Assembly (NCBI RefSeq): GCF_016775155.1
Contig: NZ_JAEUGD010000020.1
Coordinates: forward strand, 1-51,342
Direction of reading: 5' to 3'
DNA: 51,342 bases
Source of the DNA: Fulvivirga marina
GTDB lineage: Bacteria; Bacteroidota; Bacteroidia; Cytophagales; Cyclobacteriaceae
Shown here: piece after piece, positions 1 to 9,740 of the stretch
How positions within the stretch are numbered: the first letter of the stretch is position 1
How the letters are laid out: the number at the start of each line of letters is the position of its first letter
Notes under the pieces: generated by a model
What the model was told of the DNA's origin: nothing
The model's input: the letters and a program-made list of their open reading frames with translations, nothing else
Database searches by the model: none
Position numbers and translations under genes: made by a program

Positions 1-370
1 TCGGAATTGGTTCTTGGTAATATGCTTCATTTATTCTCCCCAAATTGATATGCTTTAGACACAGCTAACGGCTCCTTCAAACCGGTTAGTCAACTAATAA
101 AATTATGGGGATTTAAAATGAGGTATCTAGTAGCATCAAAATCATTGTCCTTCATTCATCTTAAAGATAAACGCAATGTATTTGCACCAATACCATTCTT
201 TAAATGATATTCAAAACTATAGCTATTATTTATTAATAAAAACGCTTTATTACCGATAAGCTTACATATTGAAAAATGACTCTCAACTAATAAGTCAAAA
301 GTGTACTCCTAATCATAACATAAAAAACAACACTTGTCTGCCATACCTTACACAAATTAAGTTGAAGAAC
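1..370. other. Window edge, no gene seen
   Basis: This AT-rich stretch lies downstream of the minus-strand mscS-type gene. I see no convincing reading frame, RNA gene or strong terminator in it. A short plus-strand frame beginning near 269 runs into the channel gene on the other strand and has no recognisable composition, so I treat it as noncoding. Confidence 0.5.
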
Positions 371-1357
371 TTATTTCAAATCCTCAGGATCGATAAGCTT
401 ATTGCTCAAGAGTTCTCTCATTACGGTCTCAGTCATATCACTTTTAAAAGCGAATTCATTTCTGATGTCAGAAACATAGGCTTTTAGTCTCATCTTGAGG
501 TATGATCTACGCTCTTTGACCTCATTAAAAAAAAGTACTACAACAGGCTTATTAAGATATATAAACCTGGATACCTGAGCAGCTTCAATAGCAATCTGTC
601 TTACACTTTCGGTATCTACGGTTATTGGCAAATATATTTCTGCTACTACCTGGCAATCAGCAGCGCCACTATTGGAGTTTGACACTGATTTATTCATCAA
701 CTCCCCATTCGGAATACTCACCAGGGAATCATCAGGTGTCACAATCCTGGTTGACCTCAGGCCTATTTCAACCACTTCGCCGTAGTATTCACCCGCTTCT
801 ATCTTATCCCCTACCTGGAACGGACGGTCAAAAAGGATCATTATCCCTCCAAAAACATTTTTAAGAATATCCTGAGCAGCAAAACCAACGGCAATACCAA
901 TTGAAGCAGTAACCGCAAGTACAGTGGCTATTTTGGGTCTGAAAACACCGGCTATAATAACAAAAATAACAAACAGCCATATCGATATTTTTACTACGGG
1001 AATAAGCCCTTTGATCGTTATCCTGTAATTGGTGCTTTTTTCGGCCAGTTTCTCAAGTATAGATCCAAAAAACCTGACCGTAACAAAGCCTATAAAGATG
1101 AATACGGCCGTCCAGAATATCTTTCCAAAAGAAATAATCTTCGATATTTGAGGTAAATCATCCTTCACGTCTTCCACAACATCCTTCTTACCTTCAGTCT
1201 CTTTTACCTGGGCAGTATCTGCCACTACAGCCTTCACTTCTACACTATCCACGGGTATCACAACCATAGCTCCGGCAACCGTATCTTTTTCCTTCTGTCC
1301 ATAACTGTTTAGACCAAGAAAAAAAATCAGAAAATATAGTATGACTAATCTTTTCAC
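371..1357 (-). CDS. MscS-family mechanosensitive ion channel
   Basis: A small-conductance mechanosensitive channel, expected to gate in the inner membrane and release solutes under osmotic downshock. The 328-residue protein has a signal-peptide-like start (residues 1-20, ending SYGQ), a polar linker, hydrophobic segments near 80-105 and 115-140, and the typical MscS pore helix and beta domain. Those show as IGIAVGFAAQDILKN, then GGIMILFDRPFQVGDKI, then VEIGLRSTRI and a SIPNG motif. It is the last gene of a minus-strand operon and starts 4 bases after the upstream AAA-type gene, so the two are probably translated together. The family call is firm. The cleavable N-terminal leader is a common feature of longer MscS homologues. 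Its link to the protein-modifying enzymes upstream is unexplained. Confidence 0.93.
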   Translation of the reverse strand: MKRLVILYFLIFFLGLNSYGQKEKDTVAGAMVVIPVDSVEVKAVVADTAQVKETEGKKDVVEDVKDDLPQISKIISFGKIFWTAVFIFIGFVTVRFFGSILEKLAEKSTNYRITIKGLIPVVKISIWLFVIFVIIAGVFRPKIATVLAVTASIGIAVGFAAQDILKNVFGGIMILFDRPFQVGDKIEAGEYYGEVVEIGLRSTRIVTPDDSLVSIPNGELMNKSVSNSNSGAADCQVVAEIYLPITVDTESVRQIAIEAAQVSRFIYLNKPVVVLFFNEVKERRSYLKMRLKAYVSDIRNEFAFKSDMTETVMRELLSNKLIDPEDLK

Positions 1358-1361
1358 GCTG

Positions 1362-4300
1362 TTAATGAATTATATTTTTCATTTTTAACATCATAACCGT
1401 TTGTCTGTAAAGCAAAGGATTGATCTGATATTTATTATTTTGTATAACGATGATTCCATCTTCAAACATGGGTTGTAAAACAGCCCTGGCTTTTCCCGAA
1501 GTATAACCTGTCACTTTACAAAAACCCTCCTCAGTCATACCATCATGAAACAGTAAATTGGCCAGAGCATAAAACTTAAGAGGAACCAGGCTGTTCATAA
1601 ACGAAAAGTCTATGTCTTTCATGGAACCTATCACTATAGTGTTTCCTGTAATCTCCTTGGCAGAACGCAACCAATATATCAAAGCCAGACTCACATTGCT
1701 TTTGGCTATCTTGTTAAGGTTATTAAAGTAGCTGTCTCTCAGTGAAGCCTGCTGCTCCGCTTCGCTCAGTTTCTTAAATTTTCGCTGATTGAGGTCAGAT
1801 GGTGCGGGTTCAAAACTCACATTATAACCACTTACTTTGTGTCGCTTGTTGATCATATTAACAATGGCTTGGTTATCAAAATCCTTCAATGGGATCAGAT
1901 AACTAAAATGCTCTGCCAGGTTAATAGTTTTCTGCAAATACTCCCAGGCATAGCGGGTACCTCCTACAACCCAAAAGGTATATTTACTGGTCAACGAGAT
2001 CAGCTCACAAAACAGCCTCAATGCACCAAAGCCATTAACTCTTTTTAAATAGAACTTCTGAATATTCTCCAGCACCACAATACGCTTTTTCTGATTGAGA
2101 AAGCTCACAAGATCATCAAACGTATCAAATTTACTTTCGAATTGCTCAGCAAAAAAACTGACGATTTCCGCAGGAGTTTCGATATGATTCTCAACCGAAA
2201 AGCGACAAACCATGCTACCTGTGGTCAGGTCGCTCAGAAAAAAGTTAAGCAATGTTGTAACACCGCTACCCTTTTCACCTGTAATAACTACTGAGGCAAA
2301 ACGGCCTTTGGTCCAGTTATTATAGGCATTATTAAGCTGAAGCAGTTCTGTTTTCCTCCCTTCAAAAAAGTTGATATCAGCAAGCGGCTCTGTTCTGAAT
2401 AGTCTTTGGTATACAAAAGGAAGTTTACTAATAGACTTTTCTGTCTCGACAAGAAAGTCAGCAAGCTCAGTGGAAATATCCTTTTGAAGCCCTGCAATAC
2501 CAATCTTTTTAGAGGTCTCCTTAACAAAACCTGCTACCTTCCTATATCTGGTTCTGATAAATATCAAGGCAGTAGGAAGGAAATTTTTTATATTATGTGC
2601 AAGTTGCTCCTTAAAACGTGTACTTCTGTCTAAAGCCTTTCCCTTAGCAATACGAACGCGTATATCGAAAATATTCTCATTATTGGTAAACTTTACAAGG
2701 CTCTTATTAAAACTCTCCAAGCCTTGAAACAGGTCTTCATCAATGGACCGCTGCAGCCCATTCAGGTTATCGGAAATTGTCCCCACTTTTTCAATAGTTC
2801 GCTCGATTCCCTCTGCCGCTATCACCGCAGGATCGTCGGATCTTTCTTCATCATCAAACAGCGAAAGTGCCGACTCCAGATTAAATTCCGCAATTTGACC
2901 TATGTCTATGATATCGTTCTGCACATCGTTGAGGCTGTCAACAATGGCCAGTTTAACAGACTTAATCGTTTTTTGAAAGTATGGCCAGGATTCAAAATTG
3001 ATCAGTTCGTAAGGGGACACAAAGCTTAATGAACTTGTCTTTATAGGTTGATCATAGGTTACACCTTTCATTACAGACCTTCGCGTGGAAATACCTTTTA
3101 TCAATCTGTCAGTCTCTGATTCCAAATTGTTTACGAGGGCAGGAAAATCCTGAGCAAGAATCAGATTATTGGTTTCTGGCAAAAGCACTGGGGTCAATTC
3201 ACCTCTGAGGTTACTCAGTTCCTGTTCAATCAAGACTCTCAGATCCTGGCCTTCATCATGCTCCCGAAGATGTGTTCTTGTGTTTTCAAGTACCGATTTA
3301 ATTTCATTAAGCTTATGAGTTGTAACCAGGTTCAACCTGCCCTTCAGGTTTTCCTGGGTTTTATAATATTCCTCAAGTCCTGAATAAATTATTACATAGA
3401 TTTCCAGATCTATTTCCCAGTCATCTGACAAGACAAAAAGTGCATTATTCCATCCACTAACTAGTGTAACGTACTGACTTTTAAGCAATTTATGCTGTTT
3501 CCTGTTTTTTCGTGTATTGAACCTATTGTTGGAAATCTCTATGGTTCCGGCTTTCTCATAGGCAGATGCATATTGATCAAAAACATGTTCATAAATCGTA
3601 TCCGCTTCTTCTTTAAGCTCAGTTTTTAACTTTTGAAGTTTAGCAATTGCCTCATCAATACGGGAAATTAATGATTCATCTACCTCATAGATATGATTCT
3701 CACTATGCAAGAAGGTTTCAAAAGCCTGATCAATTTTACTATCAATTTCCCAACAGACCTTAGATGATCTTAAAAAAGCTACAAACAGCTTCGTAAACAA
3801 TTCCAGCAACTCAATAGATAGTCTTTCTTTCAGATAGTACGAGGTAAGGTTTCTCAACTTCACCTTATGGCTCCATGGCTTTAATGGGATGAGCTGCTTT
3901 TTAAAAAGTTTACGAAAGCCATTACTAATTTTTTCCGGCCATTTTGAAATAGCATAAAAAAAACGCTTCCACCACTTACCAAACTTCAGCAAAGCGGAAT
4001 TGTCTGGCTGCACTTTAAAGCGATCTAAGCTCTGGGGCAAGTCAACATTTTCTGCCAGACTATCGATATAATTTGTAGCATGTAAGTTAAACGCGCTAAA
4101 ATCATCATCGAAACTAGCTTTTTCCAACAATTCAAACCTTGGTTCTACTATGTCAAGCAGGGCCTTTTTATAGGTATAGGTTTTTCTAAATCCATCGACC
4201 AATTGATCGGCCTTTAAATCCTTTCTTGCCACCTTCCGCTGCAATGCTGCTACCTTTTCAAGAAAACTAACCTGAATATCGATCTTTTTGCAGAGTAATT

Positions 4301-4364
4301 CCACAAAATCACTTTCAACGATAAGTTTAAACTTACTATATTGATCTTTTAACTCGGTATTCAT
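1362..4364 (-). CDS. Large helical protein with C-terminal AAA-type ATPase
   Basis: I cannot assign a named family. The 1000-residue protein has about 650 residues of mainly helical, charged sequence. It includes a basic, aromatic amphipathic stretch near 125-165 (KWWKRFFYAISKW) that could lie on a membrane. An ATPase module follows: Walker A GEKGSGVTT at 696-704, Walker B-like RIVVLENIQ at 761-769, a sensor-like WVVGGTR at 798-804, and a probable winged-helix tail around 925-995. This order resembles STAND/ORC-type AAA proteins. There is no signal peptide. It sits between the AspA-type deacylase (12-base gap) and the MscS channel (4-base gap), so it is part of one operon. One inference is that it uses ATP to control the channel or the modification enzymes. 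ATPase confidence is high; role unknown. Confidence 0.8.
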   Translation of the reverse strand: MNTELKDQYSKFKLIVESDFVELLCKKIDIQVSFLEKVAALQRKVARKDLKADQLVDGFRKTYTYKKALLDIVEPRFELLEKASFDDDFSAFNLHATNYIDSLAENVDLPQSLDRFKVQPDNSALLKFGKWWKRFFYAISKWPEKISNGFRKLFKKQLIPLKPWSHKVKLRNLTSYYLKERLSIELLELFTKLFVAFLRSSKVCWEIDSKIDQAFETFLHSENHIYEVDESLISRIDEAIAKLQKLKTELKEEADTIYEHVFDQYASAYEKAGTIEISNNRFNTRKNRKQHKLLKSQYVTLVSGWNNALFVLSDDWEIDLEIYVIIYSGLEEYYKTQENLKGRLNLVTTHKLNEIKSVLENTRTHLREHDEGQDLRVLIEQELSNLRGELTPVLLPETNNLILAQDFPALVNNLESETDRLIKGISTRRSVMKGVTYDQPIKTSSLSFVSPYELINFESWPYFQKTIKSVKLAIVDSLNDVQNDIIDIGQIAEFNLESALSLFDDEERSDDPAVIAAEGIERTIEKVGTISDNLNGLQRSIDEDLFQGLESFNKSLVKFTNNENIFDIRVRIAKGKALDRSTRFKEQLAHNIKNFLPTALIFIRTRYRKVAGFVKETSKKIGIAGLQKDISTELADFLVETEKSISKLPFVYQRLFRTEPLADINFFEGRKTELLQLNNAYNNWTKGRFASVVITGEKGSGVTTLLNFFLSDLTTGSMVCRFSVENHIETPAEIVSFFAEQFESKFDTFDDLVSFLNQKKRIVVLENIQKFYLKRVNGFGALRLFCELISLTSKYTFWVVGGTRYAWEYLQKTINLAEHFSYLIPLKDFDNQAIVNMINKRHKVSGYNVSFEPAPSDLNQRKFKKLSEAEQQASLRDSYFNNLNKIAKSNVSLALIYWLRSAKEITGNTIVIGSMKDIDFSFMNSLVPLKFYALANLLFHDGMTEEGFCKVTGYTSGKARAVLQPMFEDGIIVIQNNKYQINPLLYRQTVMMLKMKNIIH

Positions 4365-4376
4365 GCCTTGTACATA

Positions 4377-5318
4377 TTATTCGCTTCCGATGTGGAGCAA
4401 AGCATCACCCATATTCACAACAGGATAATTATTAATACCAATTACATATCCATTCACTGGTGACTTTATGACTTTCTCAAATTGCCCGTAGGGATCCGTA
4501 ATCAAGCCCAGGTTTTGATTCTTTTCTATCTTGTTACCGTTTCTAACATGGGCATGGTGCAAACCTGCGTGCTTGGCTCGAACCCAAACAGATGATTTGA
4601 TAAATATGGGGTCATCTACCGATTCGGGAGCATCGTCACGCATACCCAGATGCTTCATCACCCTAAGCATGCCTGACACCCCTACATCCAGCACTTGTTT
4701 TCTCAGCCTCAAGGTTTCCCCTCCCTCATAAACCAATATAGGTTTACCGACACGAGCAGCAGTTTTTCTAAGAGACTTGTCTCTAAATGGTGATTCTATT
4801 ATAAAAGGGGCTCCAAAAGCCTTCGCCATTTCAAGTTCCATATCAGATTGAAAGTGCGCCCTTATTTGAGGGTAATTATTATGACTGGCTCCTCCGGTAT
4901 GAAAGTCGATACCAAAATCTACCTGCGGTAATATTTCATTAGTCATAAAAAAGGCTACCCTACTAGCCAGAGAACCATGTTTCGATCCGGGAAAAGAACG
5001 GTTCAGGTCCTTTCCATCGGGAAGACCACGAGAGTGGTTAATAAAACCGTAAACATTAAATACCGGAATAGCTATTACAGTCCCCTTAGTAGGTTTATAG
5101 TATTTATTACGAATGATCCTCCTCATGATCTCGATGCCATTGGTTTCATCACCATGAACACCCGCCATAACCAATAGCGTAGGCCCTGGTTGCTTGGCCC
5201 TACTTACAAATACCGGTATGTTTATAGGTGTCCTTGTTGGCAAACGAGCAATCAATGCATTGATTTGCAACTCTTCGCCTCTGGCAATTTTATGCCCATC
5301 TATCACAATTTCAGGCAT
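4377..5318 (-). CDS. Succinylglutamate desuccinylase/aspartoacylase-type M14 deacylase
   Basis: A zinc-dependent hydrolase of the AstE/AspA branch of the M14 carboxypeptidase fold. It would cleave an amide bond to a small acidic or acyl group. Motifs visible in the 313 residues are the zinc site in GVHGDETNG near 54-62, the FHTGG motif carrying the third ligand near 139-143, and the catalytic-type glutamate in YEGGE near 197-201. A C-terminal biotinyl-like beta region ([11 protein letters not shown]) is typical of the subfamily. It overlaps rimK by 8 bases and follows it in the operon. The pairing with RimK and a retropepsin-like protein suggests it edits or removes a peptide modification rather than acting in arginine catabolism, since no ast genes are nearby. 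Substrate unknown. Confidence 0.88.
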   Translation of the reverse strand: MPEIVIDGHKIARGEELQINALIARLPTRTPINIPVFVSRAKQPGPTLLVMAGVHGDETNGIEIMRRIIRNKYYKPTKGTVIAIPVFNVYGFINHSRGLPDGKDLNRSFPGSKHGSLASRVAFFMTNEILPQVDFGIDFHTGGASHNNYPQIRAHFQSDMELEMAKAFGAPFIIESPFRDKSLRKTAARVGKPILVYEGGETLRLRKQVLDVGVSGMLRVMKHLGMRDDAPESVDDPIFIKSSVWVRAKHAGLHHAHVRNGNKIEKNQNLGLITDPYGQFEKVIKSPVNGYVIGINNYPVVNMGDALLHIGSE

Positions 5319-6225
5319 TCACTTTATCTTTTTGTATTTTCCCCTTTTTCTTACCGGCATTACGTTCCAGATATTCTACTATTTTCCCGGCAACATCTAC
5401 TCCTGTAGCTTTTTCAATTCCTTCGAGGCCTGGTGATGAATTAACTTCCAAAATAAGCGGTCCGCGGGACGACTGCAACATATCCACACCTGCTACACCA
5501 AGCCCCATCTTCTTTGCCGCCTCTACAGCAGTACTCTTTTCTTTTCTGGATAGTTTTATAATACTTGAAGTACCTCCGCGGTGTAAGTTTGAACGAAATT
5601 CGCCTTCTTTAGCTTGCCTTTTCATAGCTCCAACTACCTGACCGTCTACAACAAACGCTCTAATATCAGCACCTCCGGCCTCCTTAACAAATTCCTGCAC
5701 GATGACCCGTGCTTTAAGCCCATGAAATGCCTCAATTACGGATGCAGCAGATTTTCTATTGTCGGCTAGCACTACACCCAACCCTTGTGTACCTTCGAGA
5801 AGCTTAATGATTACAGGAGCCCCTCCCACGGCATTCAGAATATCGTCAGTATCCCTTGAATAGTTTGTAAACACAGTTTTAGGAAGCCCAAGTCCTGCTC
5901 TTGACAGGATCTGTAAACTTCTAAGTTTATCCCTTGAACGAATCAGTGCCTGCGACTCAACGGCCGTAAAGACCTTCATCATTTCAAACTGCCTGACAAC
6001 AGCTGAGCCATAAAAGGTGACGGAAGCACCTATTCTAGGTACAATAGCATCGATATAATCCAGTGAACGTCCATGATAAATAATGGAGGGCTTATTTTGC
6101 TCCATTACAATTGTACATTTCAAATGATCTATTACCTCTACCTCGTGCCCTCTCTGTTCAGATGCCTCTACAAGCCTTTTGGTAGAATATAGATCTGCAT
6201 TTCTTGATAGTATGCCAATATGCAT
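5311..6225 (-). CDS. rimK: RimK-type ATP-grasp glutamate ligase
   Basis: An ATP-grasp enzyme of the RimK family, known in E. coli for adding glutamates to the C terminus of ribosomal protein S6. The 304-residue length matches E. coli RimK (300). The protein shows the N-terminal preATP-grasp domain ([18 protein letters not shown]), the glycine-rich nucleotide loop [11 protein letters not shown] near 139-149, and the metal-binding end motif [13 protein letters not shown]. It starts one base inside the stop of the upstream retropepsin-like gene and overlaps the downstream deacylase by 8 bases, so the three are co-translated. The target could be S6 or another protein. S6 should be checked for a glutamate-rich tail elsewhere in the genome. 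Confidence 0.9.
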   Translation of the reverse strand: MHIGILSRNADLYSTKRLVEASEQRGHEVEVIDHLKCTIVMEQNKPSIIYHGRSLDYIDAIVPRIGASVTFYGSAVVRQFEMMKVFTAVESQALIRSRDKLRSLQILSRAGLGLPKTVFTNYSRDTDDILNAVGGAPVIIKLLEGTQGLGVVLADNRKSAASVIEAFHGLKARVIVQEFVKEAGGADIRAFVVDGQVVGAMKRQAKEGEFRSNLHRGGTSSIIKLSRKEKSTAVEAAKKMGLGVAGVDMLQSSRGPLILEVNSSPGLEGIEKATGVDVAGKIVEYLERNAGKKKGKIQKDKVNA

Positions 6226-6668
6226 TATTTAGTGTTTTTTAATTTGTACGATAGGTTAGATTTAGCTACATCAACAACAAACCCCATTTGCAATAGTTTT
6301 CTTCCCAGTAAAATAGGAAATTTAAGGCTGCCTCTGTCGCTCAACGAAAAATCCGTTTCATAATTTTTCCCAAAAATTGTAATTCGTGTTTTAATCACAA
6401 ACCGTTTCTCTGAATCACCAAACGAGTTTTTAATGTTTCTTTCTTCAAACTTGTCAAAATAGAAGCTCCTATCATTATAGTCCGGGTGAGTAGGATCTAG
6501 GAGGGTGAAGTGCAATACTTCTTTCCCGTCTTTCTCTATAACCTCTGCATGATGATAGTGAATGGCCGATGAATATGCCCCGGTATCTATTTTTGCATCC
6601 AGTTCAAAAAGGTGCAGATCAGGCAGGTCTATCTTATCAAAGCGGCCAATGGTTAATTTTTTTCTCAT
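6225..6668 (-). CDS. Retropepsin-like 'ATP-dependent zinc protease' (RimB-type)
   Basis: A member of the COG4067 family, often annotated as ATP-dependent zinc protease and called RimB in pseudomonads. The 147-residue protein shows an aspartic-protease signature, [11 protein letters not shown], with the DTGA at 28-31, and a later hydrophobic-hydrophobic-glycine segment, [12 protein letters not shown] see no zinc motif. That fits the published view that this family has a retropepsin fold, so the usual name is probably misleading. It is the first gene of the operon and overlaps rimK by one base. Family members pair with RimK and M14 deacylases and are thought to trim or regulate peptide modification. 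The region just upstream would hold the operon promoter, but I see no clear box. Confidence 0.85.
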   Translation of the reverse strand: MRKKLTIGRFDKIDLPDLHLFELDAKIDTGAYSSAIHYHHAEVIEKDGKEVLHFTLLDPTHPDYNDRSFYFDKFEERNIKNSFGDSEKRFVIKTRITIFGKNYETDFSLSDRGSLKFPILLGRKLLQMGFVVDVAKSNLSYKLKNTK

Positions 6669-6713
6669 TTCAAAATAACATGAATATACAAGTAATATAG
6701 TGTTAAAAAATAC

Positions 6714-6747
6714 AATAAAAAAAGCCGGAACAAAGGCTGATCCGGCT
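6714..6747 (-). terminator. Rho-independent terminator after the DUF2911 gene
   Basis: On the plus strand the arms AGCCGGA (6723-6729) and TCCGGCT (6741-6747) pair perfectly and are preceded by a run of A. On the minus strand this is a 7-bp GC-rich stem followed by a T run. It lies 20 bases downstream of the DUF2911 stop and separates that gene from the rimK operon. Confidence 0.8.
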
Positions 6748-6767
6748 GCGAATATCGTCGAAAGATT

Positions 6768-7280
6768 TTAATCTGTAACTTTAAATTTTACTTTGGTATT
6801 TTCCCATGACATGGTAACACCATCCTGCTCTGGATTAATTATAAAAGTCTCCACAAACTTATCCGTTTTAACAGGTTTTACCTTTACCCTCAGGGCATCT
6901 TCGCCATTATCATAGTTGTAGGCTCCCCATTGGTTAGGGTTTTTATTGAAAATGATAGTCCACTCATCCTTACCTGGTATGGTAAACAAGGCATACTTAC
7001 CTTTTGGCAGAGCCTGTCCTTCAATTTTAACATCTTTGTCTACCTCAAAAGTGGTGGCATTGTTAGCTCCGGTTCTCCAAACCTGGTCATACGGCACCAA
7101 ATCACCCATAATTGTACGGCCATTAGCAGAAGGCTGATGATAGTCAATGACAACAGTAGCTGCACCAATCTGTCCTTTGGCTTGAGCTGGAGGGCTTTTC
7201 ATTTTTTTTTGTGCAAGTAACTGTGGTGAAGTTATTAAGGCCATAATAGCCAGCAAGAATGCTAGGTTATATTTTTTCAT
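6768..7280 (-). CDS. DUF2911 family exported protein
   Basis: A secreted or periplasmic protein of the DUF2911 family, common in Bacteroidota and without an established function. The 170 residues begin with a clear signal peptide (residues 1-23, hydrophobic core and LLAQ cleavage region). The family pattern follows: PSANGRTIMGDLVPYDQVWRTG near 50-72, NNATTFEVDKDVKI, then KGKYALFTIPGKDEWTIIFNK and a C-terminal beta segment. It appears monocistronic: its own terminator lies just downstream, and the 208-base upstream gap contains the terminator of the next gene. The family assignment is secure. Confidence 0.9.
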   Translation of the reverse strand: MKKYNLAFLLAIMALITSPQLLAQKKMKSPPAQAKGQIGAATVVIDYHQPSANGRTIMGDLVPYDQVWRTGANNATTFEVDKDVKIEGQALPKGKYALFTIPGKDEWTIIFNKNPNQWGAYNYDNGEDALRVKVKPVKTDKFVETFIINPEQDGVTMSWENTKVKFKVTD

Positions 7281-7369
7281 GATCTATTTATTTGGTTTGA
7301 ATATGTAACTGATTAACGTTATTCTCTTCGAAAATGTTAGGAGGGAAAAGTAAGGGTGGGGATACAATA

Positions 7370-7399
7370 GAAAATGCCGGAAACCAACCCGGCATTTTC
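7370..7399 (-). terminator. Hairpin terminator after the outer-membrane barrel gene
   Basis: Perfect 11-bp inverted repeat, GAAAATGCCGG (7370-7380) and CCGGCATTTTC (7389-7399), with an 8-base loop. On the minus strand it lies about 90 bases beyond the barrel gene stop and ends in a T-rich arm. The T-rich arm on each strand suggests it could also work in the other direction. Confidence 0.65.
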
Positions 7400-7488
7400 A
7401 AATAATCAGCATTTAATTTCAACCTGTAAACCTTTAGTAATAAACGATATGTGCTGATAAAGGTTACATTACATTCACCATTTATACA

Positions 7489-8646
7489 TTAGAAAGCCTC
7501 AGCTATGGCAAAATAAAACCCACTAGTGTCTTCCCCAAGACCATAATCAATCCTAATATTGAGTCTATCGGCTTTATTGACCATGATCCGGAGGCCTGCG
7601 CCTACCGCATACTTAAAACCTCCAACATCAAAGTTTCTCACCTCTTTTGATACATCTCCGTAAGCACCAAATGCGGTAAAACCTAACCATGGAATGATCT
7701 GTTTTCTATATTCTAACTGCAAGGCCATTTGCTGATTATCCCGAAAGCGGCCATTGTAATATCCCCTCATGATGTTCTCCCCACCTAACTGAGCCATTTC
7801 ACGAAAAGGAATATCACCTGTATTGAATTCTCCAAAATACTGGGCAGCAATAACATCTCCGTTTTTAAACATCCAATACCTTCTCAGATCTAGTGTATAT
7901 CTGTTGAAATTAAAATCTCCTCCCAAAGCTTCTCCATGGAAGAAAGTGGAAAATTGTAGAAATACACCTTTTGAAGCATTAAGCACATTATTTCTGGTAT
8001 CATAAATGGCAGAAAACCCAAGACCGGAATTGGTACCCGCGCCATTATCAACAAAAGGTATATCCCCAATAAGGTGATCTGGATCATACTCAATATCGTA
8101 AAGATGATTAAAACGATATTGCGGCCCAATGAATAAGGATTTCCTAACCTGCTTGAGTACACGCTCTTCAAATATGAAGACCTTATAGCCCAGTTCTTCC
8201 TCAAAGTCTTTTTCGGTCTCGTTTCCCACCCCATAATAGAGTATAGGAAAATCGTAAAAACTCACTTCACCGGAAAGCGCATATTTTTCATCCCTTGTAA
8301 ATAGATTGTTTTTGGTACGCAAAATAATTTGATTATTGAGCGTATAAGCAGCCAACACTTCGGCATTGGAATTGCGAGTAGCCTCTCTGTCTCCAAGGTT
8401 AAATACTCCCGAAATCAGCCCTCCAAAACCCAGTCTTGTTTCGGGGGTATAAAATAAGGCTGGTAAGGGTGTTAATTTGACCTTTTTCTTGTAGCTTATG
8501 CTATCAGTCTCCTGCGCTAATGTGAGCTGAAAGAAGCATAGCAACATAATAAAAAAAAGGGAGGATATGTGATATTGCTTCAATGTCTTCAACAATGTTA
8601 TTTTTAGATTGTAACTGCTAAAAGTAGATATTTTCAAGAAGAGCAC
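7489..8646 (-). CDS. BamA/surface-antigen-type outer-membrane beta-barrel protein
   Basis: A probable outer-membrane barrel of the bacterial surface antigen (BamA C-terminal, Omp85-like) family. The sequence has alternating beta-strand patterns, motifs such as RLGFGGLISGVF, QLGGENIMRGYYNGRFRDNQ and a final aromatic residue (AIAEAF), typical of a barrel end. No POTRA repeats are present, so it is a short barrel-only member. The longest frame begins before the signal peptide. The hydrophobic leader (SSLFFIMLLCFFQLTLAQ) suggests the true start lies further in, perhaps at TTG codons for residues 18-22. A terminator follows at 7370-7399. The upstream 235 bases to the divergent DinB gene hold the promoter. 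Function is unknown; it may be a porin-like or lipid-handling protein. Confidence 0.82.
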   Translation of the reverse strand: MLFLKISTFSSYNLKITLLKTLKQYHISSLFFIMLLCFFQLTLAQETDSISYKKKVKLTPLPALFYTPETRLGFGGLISGVFNLGDREATRNSNAEVLAAYTLNNQIILRTKNNLFTRDEKYALSGEVSFYDFPILYYGVGNETEKDFEEELGYKVFIFEERVLKQVRKSLFIGPQYRFNHLYDIEYDPDHLIGDIPFVDNGAGTNSGLGFSAIYDTRNNVLNASKGVFLQFSTFFHGEALGGDFNFNRYTLDLRRYWMFKNGDVIAAQYFGEFNTGDIPFREMAQLGGENIMRGYYNGRFRDNQQMALQLEYRKQIIPWLGFTAFGAYGDVSKEVRNFDVGGFKYAVGAGLRIMVNKADRLNIRIDYGLGEDTSGFYFAIAEAF

Positions 8647-8881
8647 AAATTACAAGAGGCTCTACTCAACATTGATGATTTGACGAGAGGGAAGTAAATC
8701 CCTTAAATAGAAAGCGTAAGATTCTGAAAGCCCCGATGGGTCATTCCTGTAAACCAGAGAACTAAATTCTTCTTATAAGGACTTTTGTTTCTAACTCTTT
8801 TGGAAATCTTTGACTATCTTGGTTTCACTAATGATTACCACCCATTTAATTCACTTTCTTCCTTTCCTAATCATTTAAAAT

Positions 8882-9325
8882 ATGTACCAAATGGCATCTA
8901 AACTTGAAGAACTGCTAACCGAAGCCTCTAATTACATTAAAAGCACTTCACCTTCACAACTTGACACCAAACCCTCCCCTGAAAAGTGGTCAAAGAAAGA
9001 AATACTGGGTCACCTTATAGATTCGGCCATTAATAATTTGCAGCGCTTTACAGAAATCCAATATTCAACAAAACCTTACCAGGTAAGGCCCTACGAACAA
9101 GACATGCTGGTCAAAGCTAATAACTACCAAAATGCTGACATCAATGAATTGCTCAATGTTTGGCTGGCCTTAAATACAAGGATTAAAGAGATAATAACTC
9201 ATCAAACAGAGGTAACTTTAAATTATTCACTCTTATTGCCTAATGGAGAAGAGAATGATTTGAGGTTTCTAATCGATGATTATGTTGTACACATGGCTCA
9301 TCACCTTAAACAGATTATGGCTTAA
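8882..9325 (+). CDS. DinB-family putative metal-dependent protein
   Basis: A 147-residue four-helix-bundle protein of the DinB/YfiT superfamily. It shows the usual N-terminal helix, the SPEKWSKKEILGHLIDSA motif with the first metal-ligand histidine near 47, and the C-terminal DDYVVHMAHHLKQIM motif with two further histidines. Many members bind nickel or zinc and act as thiol-dependent transferases, but the substrate here is unknown. The start at 8882 is followed three codons later by another ATG (8891) that could equally be used. It is divergent from the outer-membrane barrel gene. Confidence 0.88.
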   Translation: MYQMASKLEELLTEASNYIKSTSPSQLDTKPSPEKWSKKEILGHLIDSAINNLQRFTEIQYSTKPYQVRPYEQDMLVKANNYQNADINELLNVWLALNTRIKEIITHQTEVTLNYSLLLPNGEENDLRFLIDDYVVHMAHHLKQIMA

Positions 9326-9740
9326 AATATAAAGTCAAAAGATTATCGTCTCTTATCGGTGATGGATGCGGAATCCTTTTCACGAGACCCGCCAGGAAAA
9401 ATCGGAACTATTACCAATAAAGTCATAAGCAACGCTGACTAACAAATCGTTATAGAGGTGTTTCTGCTTCTATCAATATGGGTTGGAGGTGAATTCTTCA
9501 TCATTTATCAATCATTGAAAAGACAAGATATCGATCCATGGAATATGCTATCTTCAGGCTTAAAGGACGATACTTTTATACTTTTTAGTTCTATTAATGA
9601 TAACGTTCGGAGCTCTAAGGATTTACTGGATTTTACGAAACTTATATAACCTTCAGACCATTTATAAACACAGCAACTTCACTATTAAAAACAGAATTAT
9701 CATAAAAAAGTATTAAATTTATCTTTCAACTATTTCCCGA
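9326..9740. other. 415-base gap with a doubtful short frame
   Basis: The space between the DinB and rhomboid genes holds one plus-strand frame, 9458-9649. It starts with GTG behind an AGAGG sequence and encodes 63 residues with a hydrophobic N terminus (LLLSIWVGGEFFIIY). I do not recognise it, and it could be a gene remnant or chance. The 3' part, near 9700-9735, is AT-rich and probably carries the rhomboid promoter, but no exact TAnnTTTG box is visible. Confidence 0.35.

Noticed and set aside
257-500. Short plus-strand frame opposite the 3' end of the MscS gene
   Set aside because: No start signal and no recognisable sequence; the minus-strand channel gene explains the open frame.
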